A program made the translations under genes and the position numbers. Positions 1-12,990 of a DNA stretch of 64,000 bases are shown in pieces. Every line of letters starts with the position of its first letter. Within the stretch, counting starts at the first letter, position 1. The stretch comes from Macrotrachela quadricornifera. Taxonomy: Eukaryota; Rotifera; Eurotatoria; Philodinida; Philodinidae. The DNA is taken from the NCBI GenBank assembly GCA_022393335.1, contig JAJEKB010021838.1, forward strand, positions 1-64,000, read 5' to 3'. Below the pieces are notes generated by a model. That model saw only the letters and a program-made list of their open reading frames with translations, searched no databases and was not told the origin of the DNA.

Positions 1-587
1 AGGTACATTAAAAGAAGTAATAGACAAAATTGATAATATGACAAGTATATGACAGGCGCTCAAAAAAAAAATTAATTTGATGAATCGGTATACTATATAA
101 AGCAAGTCTTTTATTTTTAATTGATATTTCATTTTTGTATTTATATGTATATATAAATCATAGTTATATATTTAAGTTAACTCATCAGTTTTTAATGATT
201 AATTATTCACACATTCATTTATATATTATTAATCTGTCAATCAAATCATACAACATGTCCATTTAAACTATATTAAGATAGATAAACAGACATAAAATGA
301 ATTCTCATTACTCTACCATAACCACATAGTTTAAAGAATATTATAGAATAAATGAATTAAATATTTCATCCGATATTATTTAGTTTACATTTTTACTTGT
401 TCATTATTAGTGACATCAGTTATTCTGACAACAGTTCAAAAAAATAACCAAGTTTTTTTGTATTCTTGCATTACTATATATTCATATTATCCAAAAAAGA
501 AAACAACTATTATATATTTTTACAATTTATTTTCAATTGAAGACAATAATCAATTGTTTATAAATATTTTACATATCATTTTTTTTC
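1..587. other. AT-rich intergenic sequence
   Basis: No supportable gene. Short open frames here have low-complexity composition and no recognisable domain. The right edge abuts the stop codon of the permease on the minus strand. Confidence 0.6.
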
Positions 588-2286
588 TTAAAGACGACAT
601 CGAACTTTATCAGAAATTATTCGTCTATGTATTAACATAGCTCCAACATATATAAAACCAGCAAGAAATAATCCAACAAACCAAGCATAAATATAAATAT
701 AATCAAAAAAATTTTTGTCTTGATTTTGATTAAGTTCTAAACTTCTTAAAAATCCTGGCATATTTGGTGCAATACCAATTATAAGTGCTAATATAGAAAT
801 CCAATTTACAGCTCGATATGTAAATATTGGATAAGCATCACAATATAATTCAATAATTTCTAATTTTTGTTTTTTTAATATATAATAATCTCCAATAAGT
901 ATACCAGCAATAGGACCTAATAAAGCTGAATAACCAATTAACCATGTAAAAACATATTCTTGTGAACTTGATAATAATTTCCATGGCATAATAATAACAG
1001 CTAATATACAAGTTATTAAACCACCTGTTTTAAATGATATATATCTTGGAGTTAAATTAGCAAAATCATTTGCTGGTGATACAACATTTGCTGCTATATT
1101 TACTGAAACAGTAGCTATTAATATACCTAATAATGAAATAATAGCTATGATTATACGTATAGGTGTTGAAAAAAAATTATGAGAAGGAGATGTTATAACT
1201 GAAAGTAAATAAACTGGATCCCATAAATTTCCTGTTACATTAATAAGAACATCTTGTGCTGTACTTGTTATAATAACAGCCATAGCACTAAATACAAGCA
1301 TTGTCAATGGTAATCCAATTGATTGACCAATTATTTGATCCCGTTGACTTCGACCAAATCGTGTAAAATCAGGAATATTTAACGCGAGTGTTGACCAAAA
1401 ACCAACTGTACCTTTAGAGAAAAAAAAACTAAATTAATAAAATAATCATTTTTATTGAATCTTAGAATATTACTTGTTAATGAAGGCATAAATACAATCC
1501 AAAAATCATGAAATGTTTGAAATTTTGATGGTTTATGTAACATAGGACCTAAACCTTTTGCTTTAACAACTAACCAAATAAGAAGAATAGCAGCCAAAAT
1601 AAGTACAATTGGTGCTGACCAATTTTCAAATTTTTTAACTGCTTCCATTCCATAATATATAATTATAATATGTATTGATAAACATAATAAAAATGTTATC
1701 CAACTTGGAATAGATAAACCAAGAAATGTCCAACCATTTCCAATATGTTCATATCCAGGCCAAACAACTATACAAAATAATTTTAATGCTTCACCACCTA
1801 AAAATACATTAATACCAAGCCACTACAATATTAAAAAGAAATTTTATTATTTTCTATCAAAAATATTTATCTTTTAAAACTCACTCCACAAGCAACAAGT
1901 GCTCGAAGCATAGCTGGTATATTTGCACCATATGTTCCAAATGCTGATCGTGCTAAAACAGGAAATGGTATTCCATATTTCGTACCTGGTTGAGCAATAA
2001 GTAATATTGGAATAAGTACAATTATATTTCCAATTCCAATTGTAAATAATGCTTGAAACCAATTCATACCATTAGCAATTAAACTTCCACATAAAGTATA
2101 AGTTGGTATACAATGACACATTGAAATCCATAATGCTGCATAATTCCATGCTGTCCATGTTCGTTGTGTTGAAAGAGTTGGAGCAAGATCCTTATTATAA
2201 AGTCGACTATTTTCTAATTCAATTGGATGAGGTAACGATTGATTTTTATTTGAAAAGGTTGCCATCTTCATTTTGTTTTTATTCAA
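588..2286 (-). CDS. NCS1-family nucleobase/allantoin-type permease, 3 exons
   Basis: Predicted sodium- or proton-coupled importer of purines, pyrimidines, allantoin or hydantoins in the plasma membrane; the substrate cannot be read from sequence. Exons are 2286-1885, 1822-1474 and 1411-588. They join in frame (phases 0 and 1) with GT..AG borders to give 524 residues, normal for NCS1. Seen: an N-terminal TWTAWNYAALWISM segment, a Gly-rich YGIPFPVLARSAFGTYGANIP stretch typical of TM3 (with its flanks), WLGINVFLGGEAL at the first splice, PSLTSTVGFWSTLALNIPDF at the second, NIAANVVSPANDFANLTPR, and ITCILAVIIMPWKLL followed by SALLGPIAGILIGDYYILK. About twelve hydrophobic segments are present. The gene is intact. 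NCS1 proteins are known mainly from bacteria, fungi and plants and are generally absent from animals, so bacterial origin by transfer followed by intron gain is inferred. The start is the first Met of the frame; Met codons at residues 6 and 8 are alternatives. Confidence 0.93.
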
Positions 2287-2289
2287 AAT

Positions 2290-2752
2290 GCAACGACATT
2301 TATAATAATATATTTCTTTCTCTTTCTTGTCATTATATATTTGAACGAATTCATCTATTCACGATGAAGGACGTATACATATGTATATACGTCCAAATCG
2401 ATTGTATATAGATATGTCCCACCCTGAAGGCATTCAAATTTCTTCGCTCTATCTCATCCTTTCATTTTGTAAAACATCAAAGATGTGTTATCCACGCCTT
2501 TAGGATATGAATGTATCGTCATCAATTTACACAAAGAATACACGTGTAAATAATTCATGAGTAAAATATCTTCTTCGTTTTTTTCTTTCATTAATGATAA
2601 ACATATTTTTATTGTATATTTAATCTATGAAATAAACATGATTTTAATTATCTTCAAAAATATGATAAAAATTTTTCATTAATTCAAATAGGATTATTTT
2701 ACTTCTAATACATAACTTTAATGATAAAAATAAAGATAGAATTTTCTACTTA
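2290..2752. other. Intergenic, upstream of permease
   Basis: The likely 5' flank and promoter of the minus-strand permease. I see no gene and no element that can be named. Confidence 0.5.
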
Positions 2753-3738
2753 CTAGGGGTATCCAATAGTAATGGCAACGACATTTTAGTACCACATACT
2801 AAGCTTGATAAAAGTTCCTTTTTATATAGGATGATAGAGAAAAAAATGCTCTGTCTTTCTATACTATTTGATTAATATTGAACTAATATCGTGATGATAA
2901 AATTTTGATAAGAACTGTTTTTGTTGAATGCTAGCTCGTTACAATAGACCATAACGTTTATGCCACTTTTGTATTTCGCTTTATTATTATTTGATGCGTT
3001 GTATCAAAAAAAGAAATGTACCACAAGATGCAGCGTGAAAAGCTCTACAACTTCCATTGAGTCGCTTATTTTCTAAGTGCATTTTTTATCTTCGAAATGC
3101 ACAAAATTCTGAGCAACCAAATTTCGGTATAACGAAAAGGAGATTTTCATTTTAATAAAAGATATATACATTTCAACCTATCTCATTTTCTTATTACTAA
3201 ATATGTTTCATTTAAAAAACAGAATACGCTAAAAGATGCACCGTGAAAAACTCTACACTTTACAAAGAAAACTATACAAAAATACAATAGGATAAAATGT
3301 ATACATCTTTCTCTAAAAACAAAATCTCGTGTTTGTAACGTCAAAATTAGGTCACTCAGAATTTTATTTTGTTTTTTGAAAGCAAAAAGTGCACTTAGAA
3401 AATAAGCGATTCAATGGAACTTGTAGAGCTTTTCACGCTTCATCTTGTGGTATATTTCTTTCTTTTTTTATTAATACAACGTATTTAATAATGGTAAAAT
3501 GAAATGCAAAAGTACTTCATTTTTTATACTGCACCCGTTATGGTCTACTGTAACGAGCTAGCATTCAACAAAAACAGTTCTTATCAAAATTTTATCATCA
3601 CGATATTAGTTCAATATTAATCAAATAGTATAGAAAGATAGAGCTTTTTTTCCTCTATCATCCTATGTAAAAAGGAACTTTTATCAAGCTTTGTATGTGG
3701 TACTAAAATGTTGTTGCCATTACTATTGGATATCCATA
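2753..3738. mobile_element. Fold-back element with ~320-bp inverted arms
   Basis: The left arm (about 2756-3080) and right arm (about 3395-3735) are long inverted repeats. GTATCCAATAGTAATGGCAA at the left matches the complement of the right end with very few differences, and similarity continues inward past AAAAGTTCCTTTTT to the block AGATGCAGCGTGAAAAGCTC. The roughly 300-bp centre holds a further diverged copy of that block near 3235 (AGATGCACCGTGAAAAACTC). There is no coding capacity. It is probably a non-autonomous transposon; the exact ends and target duplication are uncertain, though TACTA lies at both borders in inverted orientation. Confidence 0.82.
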
Positions 3739-5227
3739 GTATTCTTTTCTGTTTCTATTGGTTTATAAGAATCGAGATAATCATCTCAATTTTATAATTA
3801 GTTATAACTCTGTTGTCTAAGACTAAATGAAAGATTCAATTGATCGTCCATAAAAGATAGAAAAATTCAAATTGATAATATTGCTTTGAATAATATACAT
3901 AATATCTCGATATTTCGATATGAAAAAAACGTTTTAATTTCTCCCGGACAGTCACAATCGTATGCTTAAACTGAACTTAGATGAGCTAAGAAAAAGATAC
4001 TTGTGAATAGTCATATTATGATTATTGATCGAATATCATCGACAAGAAAAAATCGCAAAGATTTCGGTCATGTTATCTAATAAAGTCTTCTGAAGATCTA
4101 CAGATCCCTTGAAGTTAGTTGTTTCTTTCATGTTCTTTGGTTAACCGCTATTCTTTTTGGTCCAATACTAGTTATTGTAAATAGCTAACTTTTATATTAT
4201 GTCATTCACATTTAGACTGTTGTTTACTGAAATTGATAATAATCATAATAAGAGATATAAAGGCTTGCAGTTTATTTGCATATCTGCATCGCAATCAAAG
4301 AGAAATGGGTGTAAGCTTAATAACTAGACAATGGTAACAGTGAACAACCCGCAAGTTCAGCAGTCGAATTAACTCCAAGAAGCATTAAAAAAATCTATGA
4401 AAATGATTTACGGATCCAATGAAATACTGTTTTGAACTTATCATACGATCATTTTCATATATTTTTTGCATATTTTTTGAAGATAATTAATGATAAAAGA
4501 ATTTTGTCGAATAGATTATATTCTTATTTTATAAATAAACATAAATTTCAATTCACTTATACTTGATGTTTAATAGAAGCTATAGCAAATAATCAATATT
4601 CAGTAGCATCAAAAATATTCTTTCCAAATGAAAATATTATTAATCATTTTTATAAAATTCTATGCACTTTTTATAAAGAACTGATGAACTAAACTGGATA
4701 TAATAAGAAAAATATTTCAAACGTGTCATATTCATATCAGTTAATTGTAGTTCAAGAATGAAAATTTCATTTGAAATATTATCAAAATGTATCTGATGAT
4801 TTAGTACAAGCGTTGATGAGTTGATTAAAAAATAATATTATGTGTTTTTAAATAATCTTATCAGCGTGGTTATAAAAATAATAAAACGTCTTAAAAACTG
4901 TTTTTTTTTGATTGGCATTTGTCTTTTGGAATGAAAGTTTTGTATTTATGAAAATAAAATATTTCATAATTTGAAATAAGTTGATTTTTTATTTAAAAGA
5001 TGAATTAGTTTAATCCTAATATTTTTATTCAATATTTTTTTTCAATGAAATAAGAATACGTTATTCATTCGATAACTAATCCTTAATTTTTACACTGCTT
5101 TTCTTATTGATTTCCTGATAATGATCAATTTACAATGATCCAACTGTATCTTCTCTTATCTCATCGTTTATATTTTATATTAAAGCAAACAATATTTTGA
5201 TTTATTATTAATCAAAACGGCCGTTTA
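3739..5227. other. Intergenic, no gene seen
   Basis: AT-rich sequence between two inverted-repeat elements. No long frames, no RNA gene recognised, no clear repeat structure. Confidence 0.5.
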
Positions 5228-5829
5228 CATGAAATAACGGGTGATACAAAAGTTTTTACAAAAACAAAAATATCGTATCGTCTTTCGCCGGCTGAAACAT
5301 TTTCCTGAAGAATTCAAAGGATCTATTTAAAATCTATGTTAAAAGGGCTTTTTACCTGTATGGTCAAAATAATTCTATAGTGTCTTTTCTTTGGATACCA
5401 AACATGTCTTCGAACAGCACTAAAATTTGATCTAGAGAGGAAAAACGGTTTCGAATGATCGTCAAAAAAAACTATCAACCTCTCGTAATTTTTAGAGTTT
5501 CTTCTACCGTTCTTTGTAGAGCATTAAACGGCGAATCTAATGGGAAAAAGAGCACTAAAATACCATTGAATACATAGAAGAAAACCAAAAAATATTAAGA
5601 AATCAGCTACTTCTACGGCACTTGTTTTGGGATGATTTTACCGACTAAATTTTAGTGTTCTTCGAAAATGTATTTCTACCACAGAGGTAAAAAGTCCTTT
5701 CAATGTGGATTCCAAATAGGTACTTTGCATTTTTCTGAAAAATGTTTTACTCGACAAAAGATAGTGTGATATTTTTGTAAAAACTTTTGCATCACCTGCT
5801 AATTCATGATGAATCATTGTGAAGCTGTT
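5228..5829. mobile_element. Degenerate MITE with inverted ends
   Basis: The left end near 5239 reads GGTGATACAAAAGTTTTTAC. The complement of the right end (near 5814) reads GGTGATGCAAAAGTTTTTAC, and imperfect similarity extends outward (CATGAA..) and inward (AAAAATATC). The arms are about 60-100 bp and diverged. The interior has no coding potential. Family is unassigned. Confidence 0.65.
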
Positions 5830-6156
5830 TTACAGAGAAGATTATTTCTTAATATGAAATTTTAGCTATTATTTACAAAAATATTTATTATTCTTCGTGC
5901 TTTAATCAGAATAAGTAAATATGTAGGAAGATTTCTTGCCGTTTATTGTATATCCGAAAACGAAAATACAATATTGACAGTTATTGAGACGATGTAAGAA
6001 AATATGTGGCTCATCTAATAAGAAACATAATCACCTGTAAATATTCGGGCGTTTGAATGACGTTAACATCCATAAAATAGAAAAAAAATTAAAATATATA
6101 AAAGGTAAAAAGTTATTCAACATTGAGGTATTGAATTAACTTTAAATCCATTCTCA

Positions 6157-7587
6157 ATGGAATACATCTACCTGTTGTTTTTATTTCTCTGTCTATGTAA
6201 TGTTAATATCGTTTCTTCAATTGTTTATTCCTGTGATCGAAATGTCGAATGTGGATGTTCAAAAACTAATGCTAATCTAAATAAGATTGTTGGGGGTGAA
6301 TCAGCAGTTAATTCAAGTTGGGGATGGGCTGTATCGTTACAAAAACCCTTTAATAGACATTTCTGTGGTGGTGCAATTATTTCACCGTTACACATTATTA
6401 CCGCTGCCCATTGTGTTACAAATCCTTCCGAGGTTATTCGAGACGTAAAGGTTATTGTTGGTATAGATTCATTGTCTCAAGGAACATTGTCTATGGCTCA
6501 AGAGCGTTCTGTTGTTGATGTTTCTTCACATCCACAATATAATGATGTTTCCAAAGCCAATGATATTGCTGTTTTGAGACTTAATCAACCACTGAATATT
6601 TTAAATGAAAAAGGTACTGCTCGTCTATGTGTACCTTCTGTTTCTCCAACAAATCTGGCCAATAAATATCCCGTTCCTGATTCATCATTAGTAGCAATTG
6701 GATGGGGTAAATTAAACTCATACGATTCAGAAATACCGTCTTATCGACATCTTCAACAAGTAACCCTGAAAGCAATATCTGCAGAACATTCAATGTGTGA
6801 ATCTTCGATCTACGATCGAAAACTTCAGTTTTGTGCTGGTGTAATAGGTGGAGGAAAAGGTAAGAGAATAGATCTTTGCCAACAATGATGATTGTCCGCT
6901 ATGACTGAGTGATTAAGTTGTTTGATACATACCACCAAAACATTGTGCTTCAACGTTGGTAACATCGCACATAGAATGTCTCTGAACAAATTACTAACGG
7001 ATGTTTGTCTCAGATTACTCATATAATAATGTACTGACTACATTGTGACATATTTTAGCCCTTGTATTTATAGTTAGTACCTGGTTAATCAGTATATATC
7101 AGAAATTTAAATGTTTAAGTGGAAAAACTTTGAGATAAGATGGCCTGCTGTCTAGAGTTACAGTCAGTAATACTTGCAGTAGAAAATATTAGGCTAATGA
7201 AACTATCCTTTGTCAGAAGCCTACATCTCAAGGCAGTTGGAAAACGAAAGTATCCTTTTTCTAATGATGATTTTGATCATATATAGTATTTTATTAGATA
7301 CATGTCAAGGTGATTCAGGTGGTCCTTTGATGCATTTTGAATCAACTAAACGTCGATGGGTATTAGCTGGTATAACCAGTTACGGAAGAGGCTGTGGTCT
7401 TCCTGCCTATGCAGGCGTTTATACACGTGCCTCTGTTTATCGTGATTGGCTTCAATCAATTGTTACTAATGGTTCTGTTCAATTATCAATCAATGGTACT
7501 AATTTTCCTTTAGATAACTCAGCTAAAACTATATTATCATCCTATTGGTTACTTACATTGTCATTTTATGTATTTATTTCTAAATAA
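6157..7587 (+). CDS. Secreted trypsin-like serine protease (S1A), 2 exons
   Basis: Exon 1 is 6157-6859 and exon 2 is 7298-7587, joined phase 1 across a 438-bp GT..AG intron to give 330 residues. Residues 1-22 are a signal peptide. A short Cys-containing propeptide ends at Lys43, followed by IVGGESAVNSSWGWAVSLQ, the usual activation site. The triad is complete: His85 in ITAAHC, Asp136 in NDIAVLRL, Ser241 in CQGDSGGP. Asp235, six residues before the catalytic Ser, marks trypsin-type specificity for Lys/Arg; its codon is split by the intron (G|AT). The last about 20 residues are hydrophobic after an Asn/Ser stretch, so GPI or membrane anchoring is possible. No stop or frameshift. The physiological substrate is unknown. 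Confidence 0.93.
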
Positions 7588-8566
7588 ATACATATTTATA
7601 GGACGCTTTAGAATAAGAACTACCAATATTTATATAATATGTTGCTTTTGACTATTTTTTTTATAAAAACTTTTATCCATTATACCAATGAACAATGATG
7701 ATATTAAAACGTTCAAAAATATCTATTTATAAAAACATCAAATTGTTTTTGTATGTTTAAACATTTTGTTTTTATTTCGTTTGCCAAAAAAAATTTAAAT
7801 GATTAGTACAATTGATCTTTTTTATCGTTTTGATTTTAATTCTAATATTTATCAGTCTAATAAAAACTGAAATTCATTTAATTCTTCGAAAATATCAAAT
7901 TTGTTCACACTCGTGAGTTAATTTTTTTTAATCCTGTATTAGATCTTGGTGATGACCAGATAGATATCTGTTCACTAAATATTAAAAAGAGCTACTGTTA
8001 AGTAGAATGGATGTGTAAAAGATATTCTTCAAGTTGATATGAATTCTTATCGCCGAAAACCACATAGTCGAAATGCAGATCACCAAAATCCGAAAAATCA
8101 TAATCTATAGTTTCAGCGATCACTGTTTCGACGATCTATCGTTTTTCGGATTTCACTTCGACGAAGTGACTATCGATGATGCCATTTCTGCGATCTGCAT
8201 CCAGATGAAAACAAGCCACCATTCATCTCACCGCATGATAATTCCATTTTCTGTTGATATATTTATCGAAAAATCGTCGAAAGAAAGATCGCTGATATAG
8301 ATTATGAAATAAATTCGGCGATCTTTATGTCGAGAATGTCTATATATGTGTATTTTTTTTCTTAATAAGGTTCTCTTGTTCTCTCATGCCATCTATCTCG
8401 CGTATTCTCTCTTCATCAGAAGTTGGTTGTACCATGCATCAATAGATTTTTTTTCTGTTCTGTTATATAGACAACAATGGGGGTGTCACTAAACTGCAGT
8501 TGTATCAAGATTGTTTCATTCATCGCTGATCGTAACAAAATACAATAGCGAAGAAAAAAAATACTA
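7588..8566. other. Intergenic with short imperfect palindrome
   Basis: Around 8069-8165 an imperfect inverted repeat (AAATCCGAAAAA against its complement) surrounds a small perfect hairpin ACTTCGACGAAGT. No gene supported. The right part is the 5' flank of the F-box/LRR gene. Confidence 0.45.
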
Positions 8567-11500
8567 ATGGGTGATAAAGGTTCATCGTCTTTTTTGACAT
8601 TGCCTGTTCTCATTGTTTATCGCATTCTGGATCACCTTAGTGATTTTACACTTTTGTGTACTGCTCGTGGTGTATGTATGCGATTAAATACTATCATTGA
8701 TACATATCATCGGTATCAAGTAAGCTTCAACTTTAATGATATCTTCATATTATTTAATTCAACAAATGACTATTCTCATTGTTTTAATTCTTAATTTTAC
8801 AAAGATAATAATTTTTCATATACAAAAGTCAGTTAAACACATGTAAAAGCCTTTTCAGCTTTGAAAAGTCTAAAAAGATTTGCGTTGGTTAATCTTTTTT
8901 CCAATAGATTTCTTGAAGATTTGTCTTCTCTTCTTTGTATATATGTCAGCAAAATACTATTTCTGTTTTCATGCTTCTTTGTGCTAGTATTCTAGAAAGT
9001 AAATCTGCAGTAGACTAGGCAGTTATTATTTCACTTAATTTAAAATTCATTTGAGATTTTGCTTTAAGAATTCTATCGCTGCGAATGGCAACAAGAGTAT
9101 CTGAACAAATCAATCATCAAATCGAAATTAAAACTATGTTGATATTATGAGTTGAAGAATCAACGTCGTTGAGTTAACTTTATATACTTACTTTGAATAA
9201 AAGCGCTTCCATTTTCAGTTCCAATCGGTGAATACTAATTCGACTTAGTGTTACATACGGATAAAAAGTTATTATTTATTTATTTTAGTTCAATAGTAAT
9301 ATGTTTTTCAAAGCCTTTTGATCGACAATAATCATAATTCAGAGCGTGCTATGCACGGAATTACAATCTAATGATGATAAACCACCAGATATATTATGAG
9401 AATCCTTTTCATAATGACGGTTCAATTCATCGAATACAAAGAGAAGACATCAATAACTGAAAACACGTGATGCAATAAAAGTTAAAATTTAGGAAGCGAT
9501 TTGTAATATCCCTATAGAAGAAATCAAAATTTCAATTTTTCTAGACTGATTTTAAACTCTAATAAAGTCTAATTTATTTTAGAGTAGATATTTGTTTTTG
9601 CGATAATCATATCCTCAACATGGATAGTAGATATGCTTTGAATAAATAAATGACTTATTTCGATAAAAACAAATAGTCAAAATAATTTTTTGCTACGATA
9701 AAACTAGTCTGTTGTTAAATGAAATTAAGAGAAAATAATTTTAAGTATTAAAAAACGCATTGTTTAAGCTTAAAAATAAATAGAAATTACGTTTTCATTG
9801 TCAAACAATATATATTTATCAGTGATTGACCTATGTGAAATTTTATTTTTAAACTAATTTAAATTTAGATTAAATGAATCGTAAATTGATTAATCAATCT
9901 ATTTTTGATAAAAAATATGTGCTGGACAAGAAGTTTACTATATAATCAGTGAACACATTAACATGTAAAATTAAAAAATATGTTCGATTGAACTACTTAG
10001 TTCACTCAATCAATACTTTCCTCTTTCATATGCGACGAGCTGACTAGGATGAATTATACTAACGCCATTTTCAGCATGAAAGAATAATGAACATTCGATT
10101 CAGTGCCTTCGTTGAAGATAATTTTCAGGAGAATTATATCGACTACATATTCTACATATCAAAAATAACACTAACTCTCTATCAAGGTCGTTTTTACTAG
10201 ATACATGTGCACTAGTTATGTCATCTTTTTAAACGATGAAAGAAAAGAAAGGTTAATGTTTAATATTTTACTAAAGTATTAAGAAGTAGTAGTAATCTTT
10301 AGTCAAATTGTATGCTTCATATAGACCCTTACATCGCTGCAGCTCAAACCATGGGAGAGGAAACATCATGGAATCGAACGCATAATGGATGCAATACGAA
10401 ACCACAAAGTAATATTTTCCTTTTTACTATATTTATCATATTCTTTTCACACATATTGTCTTGACTAGACGATCACGACATTGGATCTCTCGTTGAATGA
10501 GATAGGAACTCTAGAAGTACAATATCTCACTGATGCATTGAAAGATAACCAAGTAATCTTCGTTCATCATAGAAATCTTTTATACCCTCTCTACACTGTT
10601 TCACATAGACACTCACTTCACTTAATTTGAATTTCAATCGAATTGGAGATGAAGCAGCACTACATCTCGCTAATATATTACAAAATAATATGGTAACTTT
10701 CATTCTCTCTTTTCATCTCTGTTATGCTTAAATCTACATTTCTTTGCATAGACAATCACAGCTCTCTTTTTATCGGAAAATGATATTGGTCCGATTGGAA
10801 TGGAGCATTTAGCTAGAGTACTACGAAATAAGACGGTGAGCATTATTTCGTCTTTCCATCTTACAAATATTCTCATCTGTACTTTTTTATTCACAGAAAC
10901 TTGCCACATTAGATCTCGTGTGGAATCCTCTCCATGACGTTGGGGCACAGCATCTAGCTGATGTATTACGAACTAACACAGTAATTCTAATTATACTTTC
11001 TTATATTTCATACTACGAATTGTGCCGTTCTACATAGACTCTAACTACACTAATTCTTTGTCGTAATCGAATAAGAAACGAAGGAATACGACATCTCACT
11101 GATGCATTAATACATAATAAAGTAATTGTCATTCGTTTTTCATGTCTTTCGTATCTTCATTGGAATATTTTCGTTTAGACACTCACTACATTAGTAATTA
11201 GCGATAATTCAATAAACGGTCCTGAACTTCAATATGTGGCTAATGTACTTCAAAATAATACGGTAACTCTAGATCTTTCTTCGCACTTCTCATTTTATGA
11301 GTTTGTACTTTTCCACATAGACGTTAACCACATTAGATTTGCAAATAAACAAAATCAAAGGCGAAGAAATACAGTTCCTAACTGATGCTTTACAGAATAA
11401 CACAGTGACTTGCAATCTCTCTTCATGTCTTTTAATATCATCATCTATACTGTTTCATATAGGCACTTACTACGCTTAACCTTGGAAGAAATGAAATCGG

Positions 11501-12555
11501 AACTACTGGAGCTGAACATATAGCTATGGTACTGCAAAATAATACGGTAGGTCTATTTCTGTTTGCATGTCTTTCATATTATCACCTACACCTCTTCACA
11601 CAGACACTGACCACACTCGATCTTGAATACAATGAAATCGACGCTCTTGGAGCAGAACATTTAGCTCGTGCATTACAGTATAACAAGGTAATTCTGTCTT
11701 TCTCTTGATTTGTGAAAGATCGTAACCTATACGGCTTCAAATAGACACTTACTAACCTAGATCTGTCCTCCAACCAACTTGGAAGCCAAGGAGCTCAATA
11801 TATGGCTAATGTATTACGACAAAATACGGTTAGTTCGAGCTTGTCATCATCATTATTATCACATCTCGTTCATAACATTTTTGTGTAGATACTCATCACA
11901 CTTGATTTGAGTTGTAACCAAATCCAAACTATGGGAGTTCAATACATATCTGATGCCTTACAAAGTAACACTGTAAGATTACCTACTCTTGACTAGAATT
12001 ATACTTATCATGATATACATGGATACTTTTATACAGACTCTCACCACTCTCTATCTCTCGTTGAACGTAATCGAAGACGAAGGAGCACGACATCTGGCTA
12101 ATGCATTACGTAGTAATAAGGTAAATTTCGTCTTCTTCGTATGATTATCACAGTCTTATCTGCATTACGTCACGTAGACACTCATCTCACTCCATCTTTG
12201 GAATACCGAAATCGGAGACGATGGAGCAAAATTTCTTGTCGATGCGTTACAAGCTAACACTGTAAGCGTTTTTTTCGTCATTTATGGCACATTCATTTTC
12301 GCTTCTAATTTTACACAGACACTTATTACATTAAATCTCTTATGCAAAGAAATGGACAAAAGCCGGAGAGATTACGAACATGATGTCTGTAAATATGCTC
12401 GGGTAATCTTGAATTTACCTTCATTCATGTACCATTTTCTTGAGCATTTTTACTTATAGCGTTATGAGTTCGATAATGTTGATGTCCAGTCAGTAGGAAG
12501 AGAAGTTCGAGATCAACTGGACAAATTACTTATGCAAAATGAACAAAGGATATAA
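8567..12555 (+). CDS. F-box/leucine-rich-repeat protein, 17 exons
   Basis: Exon 1 (8567-8719) encodes 51 residues with an F-box-like core, LPVLIVYRILDHLSDFTLLC. After a long intron of about 1.6 kb come fifteen exons of exactly 84 nt: 10325-10408, 10469-10552, 10609-10692, 10752-10835, 10897-10980, 11038-11121, 11179-11262, 11321-11404, 11463-11546, 11604-11687, 11745-11828, 11889-11972, 12037-12120, 12178-12261 and 12319-12402. The last exon is 12460-12555. Each 84-nt exon encodes one 28-residue ribonuclease-inhibitor-type LRR (TLTTLDLxxNxIGxxGAxHLAxALxxNT), and every intron is phase 0. The joined frame is 502 residues without a stop. By family this would be a substrate receptor of an SCF-type ubiquitin ligase or a general binding scaffold. 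The first and fifteenth repeats are degenerate. Direct joining of exon 1 to the first LRR is inferred; an unseen exon in the long intron is possible. Confidence 0.88.
8720..10324 (+). other. Long first intron of the F-box/LRR gene
   Basis: This 1.6-kb AT-rich stretch lies between a good donor (CAA|GTAAGC) and a good acceptor (ATATAG|ACC). I found no further 84-nt LRR exon in it. It could hold an alternative promoter, in which case the F-box exon and LRR block could be transcribed separately. Confidence 0.5.
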
Positions 12556-12990
12556 TGATCAACGTCAACATTGACTATCGGACATCAAATACATAATTTT
12601 AGTTATTTAGTGGCATACTATTAATAATTATATTTTAGTCTTAGATTTTCCAATAATTATAGAGTCGAGTCATACTTCATCTAAGTGGAAACCTGTGCCC
12701 TGTAAAAATGACTCCACTATATATATTCGTATGAATCCATCATTTTATCTTAATTTCTATACTTTTTAAATATAAGTATCGTTTAATTGATGAGCTTCAT
12801 TATTCATACAGTTGTAAATAATGTACATGTTTAATTACTTCATGTGTATAGGACAGTGAAAATGAAACTTGAGTTAACACGCCAATTAATCAATTTAAAG
12901 ACAACTCGCTAATACGTCTTTGATCTTCAACCGGATTTTTCTTCTACAGATGAGAGTCCATAAGGGAGCTCATTACAATTATTCATTATA
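12556..12990. other. 3' flank of the LRR gene
   Basis: AT-rich with no gene seen. It ends in the TA that is duplicated around the mariner-like element. Confidence 0.5.

Noticed and set aside
588..640. Plus-strand frame 410-640 overlapping the permease 3' end
   Set aside because: Low-complexity shadow with no domain; the minus-strand permease explains the region.
8069..8165. Palindromic segment as a regulatory operator or RNA structure
   Set aside because: Imperfect and isolated; nothing ties it to the neighbouring genes.
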